Origin: Candidatus Lachnoclostridium pullistercoris
GTDB lineage: Bacteria > Bacillota > Clostridia > Lachnospirales > Lachnospiraceae
Assembly: GCA_019119775.1 (NCBI GenBank)
Contig: DWWL01000003.1
Location: 1 to 64,000, forward strand
Length of the DNA: 64,000 nucleotides
Reading direction: 5' to 3'
Shown: piece by piece, positions 1 through 7,748 of the stretch
Layout of the letters: the number at the start of each line of letters is the position of its first letter
Position numbering within the stretch: the first letter of the stretch is position 1
Program-made: the position numbers and the translations under genes
Notes under the pieces: model-generated
Seen by the model: only the letters and a program-made list of their open reading frames with translations
The model's database searches: none
What the model was told of the DNA's origin: nothing

Positions 1-867
1 TTCTCAAAGGAAGGGGACGGAGTCCTGCTCCTGACGCCGGTCTATTATCCCATGTACACGGCTATTCAGAAAAATAACCGAAAACTGGTAGACTGTCCGC
101 TGATCAAAAACGGCGATACTTATGACATTGATTTTGACGATTTCGAGAAGAAACTCAGCGACGAGAATACCAAGCTCTTCCTCATGTGCAGTCCTCACAA
201 TCCCTGCGGAAGAGTGTGGAAGAGAGAAGAGCTGGAAAAGATTTCGGAACTCTGTCTGAAATATCACGTTCTGGTGATCGACGATGAGATCCACCACGAT
301 CTGATCATGCCGGGATATGAGCATACCGTGTTTGCCTCCATTTCAAAGGAGACGGAACAGAACTGCCTGGTGCTGACGGCTCCGTCCAAGACCTTCAACC
401 TGGCCGGCCTTCAGACTTCCAATATTTTTGTTCCCAACGATCAGCTCCGGGCGCAGTTTATGGACTTCATGCTCTGCTCCAGCGCTAACCCCAAGTGCAA
501 CATTCTGGGCTACAAGGCATGTGAGCTGGCGTACAATCACTGCGGAGAGTGGCTGAAGGAGTGCATTTCGGTGATCAACCGCAACAAAGAAGTGGTAACC
601 AGCTTCCTTGCGGAGCATTTCCCCCAGATCAAGGTCTGCGAGCTTCAGGCGACTTACCTGCTATGGATGGACTGGAATGGTCTGGGCCTGGATTATAAGG
701 AGCTGGAGAGAATCAATCATGAAGAGGCAAGGCTGTTCTTCGACGAGGGCTATGTATTTGGAAAACAGGGAGAAGGATTTGAGCGCTGGAATCTGGCCTG
801 CCCCACGAAGTACATCGAGGCGGCTCTGGACCGCATGGAAAAGGTATATTCCAAATATGTGAAATAA
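1..867 (+). CDS. MalY/PatB-type PLP aminotransferase, 5' truncated by the window edge
   Basis: The frame is open from base 1, so the N-terminus lies outside the window and about 288 residues are visible. This is a fold-type I PLP enzyme: the motif SPHNPCGRVW, the DDEIHHDL stretch with the cofactor-contacting Asp, and the Schiff-base lysine in APSKTFNLAGL match the MalY/PatB cystathionine beta-lyase-like aminotransferases. These cytosolic enzymes cleave cystathionine or related C-S substrates or transaminate. The exact substrate cannot be read from sequence. A rho-independent terminator follows at 933-976. Confidence 0.85.
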   Translation, partial: FSKEGDGVLLLTPVYYPMYTAIQKNNRKLVDCPLIKNGDTYDIDFDDFEKKLSDENTKLFLMCSPHNPCGRVWKREELEKISELCLKYHVLVIDDEIHHDLIMPGYEHTVFASISKETEQNCLVLTAPSKTFNLAGLQTSNIFVPNDQLRAQFMDFMLCSSANPKCNILGYKACELAYNHCGEWLKECISVINRNKEVVTSFLAEHFPQIKVCELQATYLLWMDWNGLGLDYKELERINHEEARLFFDEGYVFGKQGEGFERWNLACPTKYIEAALDRMEKVYSKYVK

Positions 868-932
868 GAGGAATGTGAACAGGCTGTCCCGCCCCATCTG
901 GACATGAAAAATATGCGCAGGGTGCGGATTAA

Positions 933-978
933 CGAAAAAATCCCCGGAAAACGATTTATGCAGAACCGTTTTCCGGGG
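933..978. terminator. Bidirectional terminator between convergent genes
   Basis: The stem AATCCCCGGAAAACG pairs with CGTTTTCCGGGGATT around a short loop, with A- and T-rich flanks on both sides. It lies between the rightward aminotransferase and the leftward PAP2-like gene and can serve both. Confidence 0.8.
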
Positions 979-999
979 ATTGCTGTTTTAAAAGAAAAA

Positions 1000-1671
1000 T
1001 CAGGATTCCGCCACTTTCTGCGCCACTTTCTCGGCTGCCCTGCGGCGGCTGCTCTCGTACACATGGCCGTAAATCACATCGTAGAGGCAGTAGGCCATGG
1101 TGATGGAGGCCAGGCCGTCGATGACGGAGTGCTGTTTTAAAAACACGGTGGAAAGGCAGATGGCTGTCATGGCGATAAAGGACGCCCGGTGAAGCCAGTG
1201 TTTTTCCTGAAGCCGTTCGCTGTTCATGATGGAAATGTGGACGCCGATGGAATTGTACACATGGATGCTGGGGAGCACGTTGGTACAGGTATCCGCATGC
1301 TGGATCATGGCCACCAGGGCGCAGAAAATATTTTTATCCGGGTCCACAGCGGGGCGGAAATCGGTGCCGTTGGGGTAAAAGGTGCAGATGAGCAGGCTGA
1401 TGGTCATGCCTGTGAACAGGAAGGCGCACAGCCGGTAAAAATCGTGCTTATCCTTAAAGAAGAAGTACATCACCGTTCCGGCCACATAGATAAACCAGAA
1501 CAGGTAGGGGATGATGAAATATTCGTTAAACGGAATGTAGTCGTCCAAAGATACGTGGATAATGTGATACTGAGTGGTCACAGTCCGCTCCAGGTAAAAG
1601 AACCATGGAAGATAGAGGAACACGTACAAGAGGACCCAGGCGTGTCTGTATTTGTGGATGATCCGTTTCAT
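1000..1671 (-). CDS. PAP2-superfamily-like integral membrane protein
   Basis: The 223-residue protein has about six hydrophobic segments. The pattern LPSIHVYNSIG followed later by FLKQHSVIDGLA corresponds to the C2 and C3 active-site motifs of the type 2 phosphatidic acid phosphatase superfamily (PSxH and SxxxxxHxxxD). Such proteins dephosphorylate lipid phosphates or undecaprenyl pyrophosphate at the membrane. The classical first motif (KxxxxxxRP) is not evident, so it may belong to the inositol-phosphorylceramide-synthase-like branch. The start is supported by AAAGGTG upstream. It is monocistronic. Confidence 0.7.
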   Translation of the reverse strand: MKRIIHKYRHAWVLLYVFLYLPWFFYLERTVTTQYHIIHVSLDDYIPFNEYFIIPYLFWFIYVAGTVMYFFFKDKHDFYRLCAFLFTGMTISLLICTFYPNGTDFRPAVDPDKNIFCALVAMIQHADTCTNVLPSIHVYNSIGVHISIMNSERLQEKHWLHRASFIAMTAICLSTVFLKQHSVIDGLASITMAYCLYDVIYGHVYESSRRRAAEKVAQKVAES

Positions 1672-1793
1672 AACGCTGCACCTTTCCAGAAAATATTAAA
1701 AAAATTATAGCACAACCGCAAAACCAGTCAATAGAGTTTTAAAAAAGTTAATGAATTCGATAGAAATTTTACGTAATAGTTTAGACGGCGGGG

Positions 1794-1850
1794 AAACAGA
1801 GGGGGAAACTGGCGTCAAGCTCGCTTGTAAGTAAGTTTTCCCCTCTGTTT
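1794..1850. repeat. Strong hairpin, 17-nt arms, in a long intergenic region
   Basis: AAACAGAGGGGGAAACT (1794-1810) pairs with AGTTTTCCCCTCTGTTT (1834-1850) with one G.T wobble. A second hairpin, CTTCTTGTCCGGC/GCCGGGCAAGAAG, follows at 1874-1905. The whole 1672-2034 gap carries no convincing ORF. No T-tract follows the first hairpin on the plus strand, so a terminator role is uncertain. Confidence 0.6.
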
Positions 1851-1987
1851 ACACATCGGATGGACATCCGGTGCTTCTTGTCCGGCTTATTGGCCGGGCA
1901 AGAAGATGCCCGTCTGAACTGATACAATTCTACAGCCTTGCCGGGCGGCGGCAGAAGAGAAGGAAACTCCTTTTTCGGTTAGAGAAC

Positions 1988-2023
1988 GAAAAACCTCCCC
2001 GGCCGTTCGCCGGAGAGGTTTTC
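1988..2023 (-). terminator. Terminator downstream of tRNA-Met copy 1
   Basis: On the minus strand AACCTCTCCGGCGAACGGCC pairs with GGGGAGGTT and is followed by TTTTTCG. It lies just past the 3' end of the tRNA-Met gene. Confidence 0.75.
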
Positions 2024-2034
2024 TTAAGAAGTAG

Positions 2035-2108
2035 TAGCGGAAGGGAGATTTGAACTCTCGACACCACGGGTATGAACCGTGTGCTCTAGCCAACTGAGCT
2101 ATTCCGCC
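2035..2108 (-). tRNA. tRNA-Met (CAT), elongator type, copy 1
   Basis: The 74-nt cloverleaf has acceptor GGCGGAA, D-loop AGTTGGCTAGA, anticodon loop TTCATAC (anticodon CAT) and T-loop TTCAAAT. G1 faces U72, as in the Bacillus elongator tRNA-Met. CCA is not encoded. It is identical to the copy at 4016-4089. A CAU tRNA could in principle be the lysidine-modified tRNA-Ile2, but the overall sequence resembles Bacillus elongator tRNA-Met. Confidence 0.93.
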
Positions 2109-2191
2109 ATGTCAAATTCAAACGCTTAAATAGATTACCATGTTTTGGCGGGATTGTCAAGGAAAAACGCAGGAAAAAATGAAAAATATGA

Positions 2192-2250
2192 AAAAATACA
2201 GTCCCTTCGATTGAAAGGATACTCTGATCCTGAAAACCGAAGGGACTGCT
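2192..2250 (-). terminator. Terminator of the hydrogenase gene
   Basis: CAGTCCCTTCG (2199-2209) and CGAAGGGACTG (2238-2248) form an 11-bp stem. The minus-strand read continues into TATTTTTTC. Confidence 0.8.
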
Positions 2251-2257
2251 TTTTTCT

Positions 2258-3781
2258 TTAGTCAACCAGCTTGTCCAGCTCTTTCACGTGCTCCGTCTCG
2301 TTGGAAGTCTTGTGTTTTGCCTTGGAGGCGTATAAGTTTACCGCCGCCTGAGACTTTTTGATGGGCTGCATGGTTCCGGCTCCGGCAACGCAGCCGCCGG
2401 GGCAGGCCATTCCCTCCAGCAGATAGCCGTTGTACTTGCCGGCCTTTGCCAGAGTCATCATCTTGCGGCATTCCCGCAGGCCCTCGGCGTTCACCACTTT
2501 GATCTCCTTGTCCGGGAATTTCTCGTGGATGACGTTGACCACGGATTTTGCCACGCCGCCGGCTACAGCGAAGTTGCGGCCGTCGGTGGAGGCGTCGTTT
2601 ACGCCCTCGGGATCTTCCTCCATGTTCTCGATGTCCACATGTCTGGCGTCAAAGATGCCGGCCATCTCCTCGAAGGTCAGCACGAAATCCACGTCGCTGC
2701 GGACGCTGGTGCGCATAGCCTCCAGCTTCTTGGCGGCGCAGGGGCCGATGAACACCACCTTTGCGTCCTCGTGATGGCGCTTGATCAGGCGGGCTGTCAG
2801 AGTCATGGGCGTTAAGGCCATGGAGATGCACTCCTTATACTCCGGGAACAGCTTTTTGGCCATTACAGACCAGGCGGGGCAGCAGGAAGTACCCATGAAC
2901 GGGATCTTTTCCGGAACCTCGTTGACGAAGTCAATGGCCTCCTGGGTGGCGCATAAGTCGGCGCCGATGGCTACCTCGAAAATATCAGTAAAGCCCAGAG
3001 CCTTCATGGCAGAACGGAGCTTGCCGGGAGTTACCTTCGGCCCGAACTGTCCCACGAAAGCGGGAGCGACTGCCGCGTACACCTTTTCTCCGGACTGGAT
3101 GGCGCGGATCACCTGGAAGATCTGGGACTTGTCGGAGATGGCTCCGAAGGGGCAGTTCACCAGGCACATGCCGCAGGATACACATTTGTCGTAGTCAATA
3201 TCCGCCTTGCCGTTTTCGTCTGTGCGGATGGCGTCCATGCCGCAGGCAGCGGCGCAGGGGCGCTCCTGGATGATGATCGCGTGGTAGGCGCAGACATCGG
3301 CGCATCTTCCGCAGCGGATACATTTGTCATCATTGATATGGGCTCTGCCGTTGGTGCGGTCCAGCTTCACCGCGTCCTTGGGGCAGACCTCCTCGCAGGG
3401 ATGGGCCAGACAGCCCTGACAGCCGTCAGTCACATACACCCGTTTTTCATGGCAGCCGTTGCAGGCAAACTTGATCACGTTGATCAGGGGCGGAGTATAG
3501 TAAGTCTCCGGCCGGTCCGCCGCCTCAATGTTGTCAGACAGCGGGGCGTGCTCGCCGGCGCCTCTGCAGGGCAGACCCATGGCGAGCCGCAGGCGCTCGC
3601 CGACAATGGCTCTCTCCAGAAATACATCGTTTCGGAAGTTTCCGACTTCGCCCGGTATGATCTTGTAGGGCAGTTCTTCGATTCGTTTGTCCACAGGCCA
3701 TTCCGTATGATAGGCCATGCGGGCGACTTCGCGGAAGATCCAGTGGCGGATCTCCTGGATACGCGTTTCTACACCTCTCAT
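2258..3781 (-). CDS. Group B monomeric [FeFe] hydrogenase
   Basis: This 507-residue iron-sulfur enzyme reduces protons or oxidises H2 with ferredoxin-type clusters. A Cys-rich zone at residues 107-133 is followed by two 4Fe-4S ferredoxin motifs (CIRCGRCADVC at 154-164, CVSCGMCLVNC at 200-210). The H-cluster motifs are L1 TSCCPAW (298-304), L2 GPCAAKK (346-352) and L3 EGMACPGGC (456-464). The TSCCP/PCAAKK/MACPGGC combination is that of group B enzymes rather than classical group A HydA (PCxxKxxE). The start ATG follows AGGAGGATGTGTA. It is cytosolic and monocistronic, with a perfect Spo0A box 44 bp upstream, and is flanked by identical tRNA-Met genes. Maturases HydE/F/G are not in the window. 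Confidence 0.92.
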   Translation of the reverse strand: MRGVETRIQEIRHWIFREVARMAYHTEWPVDKRIEELPYKIIPGEVGNFRNDVFLERAIVGERLRLAMGLPCRGAGEHAPLSDNIEAADRPETYYTPPLINVIKFACNGCHEKRVYVTDGCQGCLAHPCEEVCPKDAVKLDRTNGRAHINDDKCIRCGRCADVCAYHAIIIQERPCAAACGMDAIRTDENGKADIDYDKCVSCGMCLVNCPFGAISDKSQIFQVIRAIQSGEKVYAAVAPAFVGQFGPKVTPGKLRSAMKALGFTDIFEVAIGADLCATQEAIDFVNEVPEKIPFMGTSCCPAWSVMAKKLFPEYKECISMALTPMTLTARLIKRHHEDAKVVFIGPCAAKKLEAMRTSVRSDVDFVLTFEEMAGIFDARHVDIENMEEDPEGVNDASTDGRNFAVAGGVAKSVVNVIHEKFPDKEIKVVNAEGLRECRKMMTLAKAGKYNGYLLEGMACPGGCVAGAGTMQPIKKSQAAVNLYASKAKHKTSNETEHVKELDKLVD

Positions 3782-3824
3782 TACACATCCTCCTGGGATT
3801 TCATCATTAAATTAATTATTGTAC

Positions 3825-3836
3825 TTTTCGACAAAA
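3825..3836 (-). promoter_or_regulatory. Spo0A box upstream of the hydrogenase
   Basis: The minus strand reads TTTTGTCGAAAA, containing the full 0A-box core TGTCGAA with A/T flanks, 44 bp upstream of the hydrogenase start. spo0A itself lies at 40993-41802. Confidence 0.7.
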
Positions 3837-3971
3837 CTATAACACCGGCAGGCAGGAAAAAGCAAGTTCTATATGAGAAACAGAGAAAAAAATCTGCCGG
3901 AGCTGCGGCCCCCGCGGAGCGTTTTTATACAGCAGGAACTTATGCAGCAGGGAATGAGGTCTTCTGTTATG

Positions 3972-4004
3972 CAAAAAAACACCCGGTGCGAAAGAGCACC
4001 GGGG
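3972..4004 (-). terminator. Terminator of the tRNA-Val/tRNA-Met operon
   Basis: The minus strand reads CCCCGGTGC, loop TCTTTC, GCACCGGG and then GTGTTTTTTT. It sits just beyond tRNA-Met copy 2. Confidence 0.88.
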
Positions 4005-4015
4005 CCAATGTTCAG

Positions 4016-4089
4016 TAGCGGAAGGGAGATTTGAACTCTCGACACCACGGGTATGAACCGTGTGCTCTAGCCAACTGAGCTATTCCGCC
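4016..4089 (-). tRNA. tRNA-Met (CAT), elongator type, copy 2
   Basis: Identical over all 74 nt to the gene at 2035-2108, with anticodon loop TTCATAC. It is co-transcribed after tRNA-Val from the promoter at 4231-4259. Confidence 0.93.
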
Positions 4090-4111
4090 ATATTCAATTA
4101 AAAGGATCAAA

Positions 4112-4184
4112 TGGGGCCTACAGGGCTCGAACCTGTGACCCTCTGCTTGTAAGGCAGATGCTCTCCCAGCTGAGCTAAGACCCC
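4112..4184 (-). tRNA. tRNA-Val (TAC)
   Basis: The 73-nt cloverleaf has acceptor GGGGTCT/AGGCCCC with A73, anticodon stem TCTGC/GCAGA and loop CTTACAA giving anticodon TAC. CCA is not encoded. It is the first gene of a two-tRNA leftward operon. Confidence 0.94.
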
Positions 4185-4230
4185 ATCGGATGCACCGCGA
4201 AAACACTGGTCAATCGCGATTGCCTTGCTA

Positions 4231-4259
4231 GTATAAATGGAAATAAAAAAAAAGTCAAT
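4231..4259 (-). promoter_or_regulatory. Sigma-A promoter of the tRNA-Val/tRNA-Met operon
   Basis: Minus strand TTGACT (4259-4254), 17-bp spacer including an A/T tract, and TATACT (4236-4231). The predicted start is about 40 bp before the tRNA-Val 5' end. Confidence 0.85.
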
Positions 4260-4292
4260 ACCTTTTTTGCATAATTTTTTATAGAAATTTTC

Positions 4293-4321
4293 TTATCATT
4301 TTACCGGCAGTATGATATACT
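4293..4321 (+). promoter_or_regulatory. Promoter of the lipid kinase operon
   Basis: TTATCA (4293-4298), 17 bp, then an extended -10 TGATATACT ending at 4321, about 30 bp upstream of the kinase ATG. Confidence 0.7.
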
Positions 4322-4351
4322 AGAAAACAGTAATGAGACAGGAGGATTCCC

Positions 4352-5266
4352 ATGTATTATTTCATTGTGAATCCTAATTCCGGCGGAGGAAGGGGATTTC
4401 GGGTTTGGCGAAAACTGGAACGTGTGCTGAGCCGCGCCGGCGTGGAGTACGAGGCGTATTTTACCCATGGACAGGGGGACGCCCGCGTCATCGCCGGTGA
4501 GATAACGGAAGGCAGCCGGGATCCCAGGATCATTGTGGTGGCCGGCGGAGACGGCACCATGAATGAGACGGTGGACGGGCTGAGCTTTAACGGGCCGGTG
4601 ACTCTGGGGTTTATTCCGGCCGGCTCCGGAAATGACCTTGCCAGGAGCCTGCGCATCTCCAGACGTCCGGGAAAGGGCCTGCGGAGGATTCTCCACCCGA
4701 AGTATCACAGGCTGGTGGATTACGGGGTGCTGTCCTACGGAGAGGGAGAGATCCGGCACAGGAGATTTGCGGTGAGCGCAGGGATCGGTTTTGACGCGGC
4801 GGTGTGCCACAGCCTTCTGCACAGCAGGCTGGCCAGGATCCTGCCGGGAAAGCTGCGCTATGTCGCGGCGGGACTGTGGCAGCTGATCTGCCTGCGGCCG
4901 GTGAAGGGGTATCTTCTCCTGGACGGCGTGCAGAAAGTAGAGTTTAACCATATTTATTTTATATCCGCCCACATACAGCCGTTTGAGGGCGGAGGCTTCC
5001 GCTTTGCGCCGGAGGCGGACTGCAGCGACGGGCTGCTGTCTCTGTGCGTGGTTCACACGGCCAGCCGGATCAGGCTGCTGCAGATCGTGCTGGACGCGCT
5101 TACCGGGCGGAAGAAAAAGCGCTCCGGCGTGCGGCGCTATGAATGCCGGGAGGCGTCTATTCATCTGGACCGCCCTATGGCGGTGCACACAGACGGGGAG
5201 AGCTGCCAGACGCAGCAGGACATCCATCTGCGGTGCATACAGAAAAAAATGAGGGTGATCGTATAG
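4352..5266 (+). CDS. YegS/DagK-family lipid kinase (diacylglycerol kinase-like)
   Basis: The 304-residue soluble kinase belongs to the DAGK catalytic family, which phosphorylates diacylglycerol or related lipids to feed phosphatidate back into phospholipid synthesis. An N-terminal IVNPNSGGG loop is followed by the nucleotide-binding VVAGGDGTMNE (about residues 69-79) and GFIPAGSGNDLARSL (about 90-104). The C-terminal beta-domain has QPFEGGGFRFAPEAD and HTDGE. The length is typical. CAGGAGG precedes the ATG. ispF follows after a 54-bp gap and is probably co-transcribed. Confidence 0.88.
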   Translation: MYYFIVNPNSGGGRGFRVWRKLERVLSRAGVEYEAYFTHGQGDARVIAGEITEGSRDPRIIVVAGGDGTMNETVDGLSFNGPVTLGFIPAGSGNDLARSLRISRRPGKGLRRILHPKYHRLVDYGVLSYGEGEIRHRRFAVSAGIGFDAAVCHSLLHSRLARILPGKLRYVAAGLWQLICLRPVKGYLLLDGVQKVEFNHIYFISAHIQPFEGGGFRFAPEADCSDGLLSLCVVHTASRIRLLQIVLDALTGRKKKRSGVRRYECREASIHLDRPMAVHTDGESCQTQQDIHLRCIQKKMRVIV

Positions 5267-5320
5267 AGATCTGCCGGGCGGAAAGGCCCCGGACGAGGAG
5301 ATCAGGATGGAGGAACAGAT

Positions 5321-5869
5321 ATGAGGATCGGACAGGGATATGACGTACACCGTCTGACAGAGGGCAGAAAGCTCATTTTAGGCGGCGTGACCATACCTTA
5401 TGAGAAGGGACTTTTGGGGCACTCCGACGCGGACGTGCTGGTGCATGCCGTCATGGACGCTCTTTTAGGGGCGGCCGCGCTGGGGGATATCGGCCAGCAT
5501 TTCCCGGATACAGACCCGAAATATGAAGGGATCTCCAGCATCCGGCTTCTGGAAGAGGTTGGAAAGCTGCTGGAGGAGAACGGTTTCGTCATTGAAAATA
5601 TTGACGCCACGGTCATCGCCCAGAGGCCGAAGTTATCCCCTTACCGGGAGGAAATGAGGAAAAATATGGCGGCTGCCCTGCACATTCTGCCGGAGCAGGT
5701 GGGAGTGAAGGCCACCACGGAGGAAGGGCTGGGCTTTACCGGGGCCGGAGAGGGAATCTCCGCCACGGCCATCACCCTGCTGACCACGGCGGCGGACAAC
5801 TGTTACTATGACCGGATGGCAGAGCCTTCCGGGTGCGGAGGATGCGGCGGCTGTCCCGTCAGGGACTGA
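5321..5869 (+). CDS. ispF: 2-C-methyl-D-erythritol 2,4-cyclodiphosphate synthase with a Cys-rich tail
   Basis: This enzyme cyclises CDP-methylerythritol phosphate in the MEP isoprenoid pathway. The N-terminus [12 protein letters not shown] carries the metal-binding DxH, and [19 protein letters not shown] supplies the second His. [16 protein letters not shown] is the C-terminal signature. At 182 residues it is about 20 longer than usual; the excess is a C-terminal tail with GCGGCGGCP (about residues 171-179) absent from textbook IspF. The start is set by GGAGGAACAGAT. It lies between the lipid kinase and cysS. Confidence 0.93.
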   Translation: MRIGQGYDVHRLTEGRKLILGGVTIPYEKGLLGHSDADVLVHAVMDALLGAAALGDIGQHFPDTDPKYEGISSIRLLEEVGKLLEENGFVIENIDATVIAQRPKLSPYREEMRKNMAAALHILPEQVGVKATTEEGLGFTGAGEGISATAITLLTTAADNCYYDRMAEPSGCGGCGGCPVRD

Positions 5870-5919
5870 GAAAAAGCGCATGATCCGGACAGAAAACAGG
5901 AAGAAAAGGAGAAAACATC

Positions 5920-7329
5920 ATGAAAATTTTTAATACACTGACCAGAAGGAAAGAAGAATTTGTGCCCCTGGAGCCGGGCAAGGTGAAAATGTACGTCTGC
6001 GGCCCCACGGTCTACAATTTTATCCACATCGGCAACGCCAGGCCGATGATCGTGTTTGACACGGTGCGCCGGTATTTTGAGTACAAGGGCTACGAAGTCA
6101 ACTACGTTTCCAATTTTACGGACGTGGACGACAAGATCATCAAGAAGGCGATCGAGGAAGGCGTGGACGCGGATACCATTTCCAAGCGCTACATTGCCGA
6201 GTGCAAGAAGGACATGGCGGCGATGAATGTGAAGCCGGCCACCACCCATCCCCTGGCGACGGAGGAGATCTGCGGCATGCTGGAGATGATCGAGACGCTG
6301 ATCGAGAAGGGCTATGCCTACAAGGCGGAGGACGGAACCGTCTATTTCCGGGTAAAGAAGTTTAAAGATTACGGAAAACTGTCTCACAAGAACCTGGAAG
6401 ATCTGCAGTCCGGTTTCCGGGAGATCAAGGTGACGGGAGAAGAGGGCAAGGAAGATCCGGCGGATTTCGTGCTGTGGAAGCCGAAGAAGGAAGGAGAGCC
6501 CTACTGGGAGTCTCCCTGGTGCCAGGGACGTCCCGGCTGGCATATTGAGTGCTCTGTGATGTCCAAAAAGTACCTGGGCGATCAGATCGACATCCATGCC
6601 GGCGGCGAGGACTTAATCTTCCCCCACCATGAAAATGAGATTGCCCAGAGCGAGGCGGCCAACGGAAAGACGTTCGCCAACTACTGGATGCACAACGCAT
6701 TTTTAAATATTGACAATAAAAAGATGTCCAAATCCCTGGGCAACTTCTTTACCGTCCGCGAGATCGGCGAGAAGTATGATCTGCAGGTGCTCCGCTTCTT
6801 TATGCTCAGCGCCCACTACAGAAGCCCGTTAAACTTCAGCGCCGAGCTTATGGAGGCCTCCAAGAACGGTCTGGAGAGAATTTTAAATTCCGTGTCCAGG
6901 ATGGATGATTTTCTGAAAACGGCTGCAGACGGTGAGATGACGGAAGAGGAGAAGAAAAACCTTCAGGAGAGAGACGGGCTGGTGGCCAAGTTTGAGGCTG
7001 CCATGGACGACGATTTCAACACGGCCGACGCCATTTCCGCTATTTTCGAGCTGGTGAAGCTGGCCAATTCCACTGCCGGCGAGGGCAGCACAAAGGCGTA
7101 CATCGGGGCTTTAAAGGATACGGTCACAAAGCTCTGCGACGTGCTGGGAATCATCACGGAGAAGAAGGAAGAGATGTTGGACAGCGACATTGAGGAGATG
7201 ATCGCAAAGAGACAGCAGGCCAGAAAGGAAAAGAATTTTGCCCTGGCAGACGAGATCCGCGGACAGCTGCTGGAGAAGGGAATCATTCTGGAGGATACAA
7301 GAGAGGGAGTCAAATGGAAGAGAGCATGA
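5920..7329 (+). CDS. cysS: Cysteinyl-tRNA synthetase
   Basis: This class I synthetase of 469 residues charges tRNA-Cys. Zinc site residues are in YVCGPTVY, HIECSVM and GGEDLIFPHHENE. The HIGH motif appears as FIHIGNARP and the KMSKS loop as KKMSKSLGN. The C-terminal DALR-type and anticodon-binding helices end in GIILEDTREGVKWKR. AAGGAGAAAACATC precedes the ATG. Its last 16 bases overlap mrnC, indicating translational coupling in a cysS-mrnC-rlmB operon, an order common in Firmicutes. Confidence 0.96.
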   Translation: MKIFNTLTRRKEEFVPLEPGKVKMYVCGPTVYNFIHIGNARPMIVFDTVRRYFEYKGYEVNYVSNFTDVDDKIIKKAIEEGVDADTISKRYIAECKKDMAAMNVKPATTHPLATEEICGMLEMIETLIEKGYAYKAEDGTVYFRVKKFKDYGKLSHKNLEDLQSGFREIKVTGEEGKEDPADFVLWKPKKEGEPYWESPWCQGRPGWHIECSVMSKKYLGDQIDIHAGGEDLIFPHHENEIAQSEAANGKTFANYWMHNAFLNIDNKKMSKSLGNFFTVREIGEKYDLQVLRFFMLSAHYRSPLNFSAELMEASKNGLERILNSVSRMDDFLKTAADGEMTEEEKKNLQERDGLVAKFEAAMDDDFNTADAISAIFELVKLANSTAGEGSTKAYIGALKDTVTKLCDVLGIITEKKEEMLDSDIEEMIAKRQQARKEKNFALADEIRGQLLEKGIILEDTREGVKWKRA

Positions 7330-7748
7330 TCTCCCGCTGCAAAGAATATCTGGAACTGGAGGAGAGGGACCCTGCCGGGTACTCTCCTCTGGTTTTGGCT
7401 TATATCGGCGACGCGGTGTACGAGCTGGTGATCCGCACCAAGATCGTGAACCGGGGAAATACCCAGGTGAACAAGATGCACCGGGCCGCGGCCGGCCTGG
7501 TGAAGGCCCAGGCCCAGGCGCAGATGTACATGCTGTTAGAAGAGGGACTGACAGAGGAAGAGCGGGCGGTTTACCGGCGGGGGAGAAATGCCAAGTCCGC
7601 CACCATGGCAAAAAACGCCACGATGAGGGATTACCGCATGGCCACCGGCTTTGAGGCTCTGATGGGGTGGCTGTATCTGTCCGGGCGGCTGGACCGGATG
7701 GCGGAGCTGGTGAGCCTGGGATTAAAGAAAATGGGAGAGAACAGATGA
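7314..7748 (+). CDS. mrnC: Mini-ribonuclease 3
   Basis: The 144-residue stand-alone RNase III catalytic domain lacks the dsRNA-binding domain. In Firmicutes it matures 23S rRNA ends. The signature LAYIGDAVYELVIR holds catalytic acidic residues, and GFEALMGWLYLSGR provides the second acidic cluster. The start inside cysS is preferred because it gives the conserved N-terminus; a second ATG at 7326 is possible. It ends in an ATGA overlap with rlmB. Confidence 0.92.
   Translation: MEESMISRCKEYLELEERDPAGYSPLVLAYIGDAVYELVIRTKIVNRGNTQVNKMHRAAAGLVKAQAQAQMYMLLEEGLTEEERAVYRRGRNAKSATMAKNATMRDYRMATGFEALMGWLYLSGRLDRMAELVSLGLKKMGENR

Noticed and set aside
1189-1710. 173-codon plus-strand frame over the PAP2-like gene
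   Set aside because: It is the complement of a membrane protein with clear motifs; the plus frame has no recognisable domain or ribosome binding site.
4301-5350. 349-codon antisense frame over the lipid kinase
   Set aside because: The opposite strand encodes a clear DAGK-family protein with all motifs and a good ribosome binding site.
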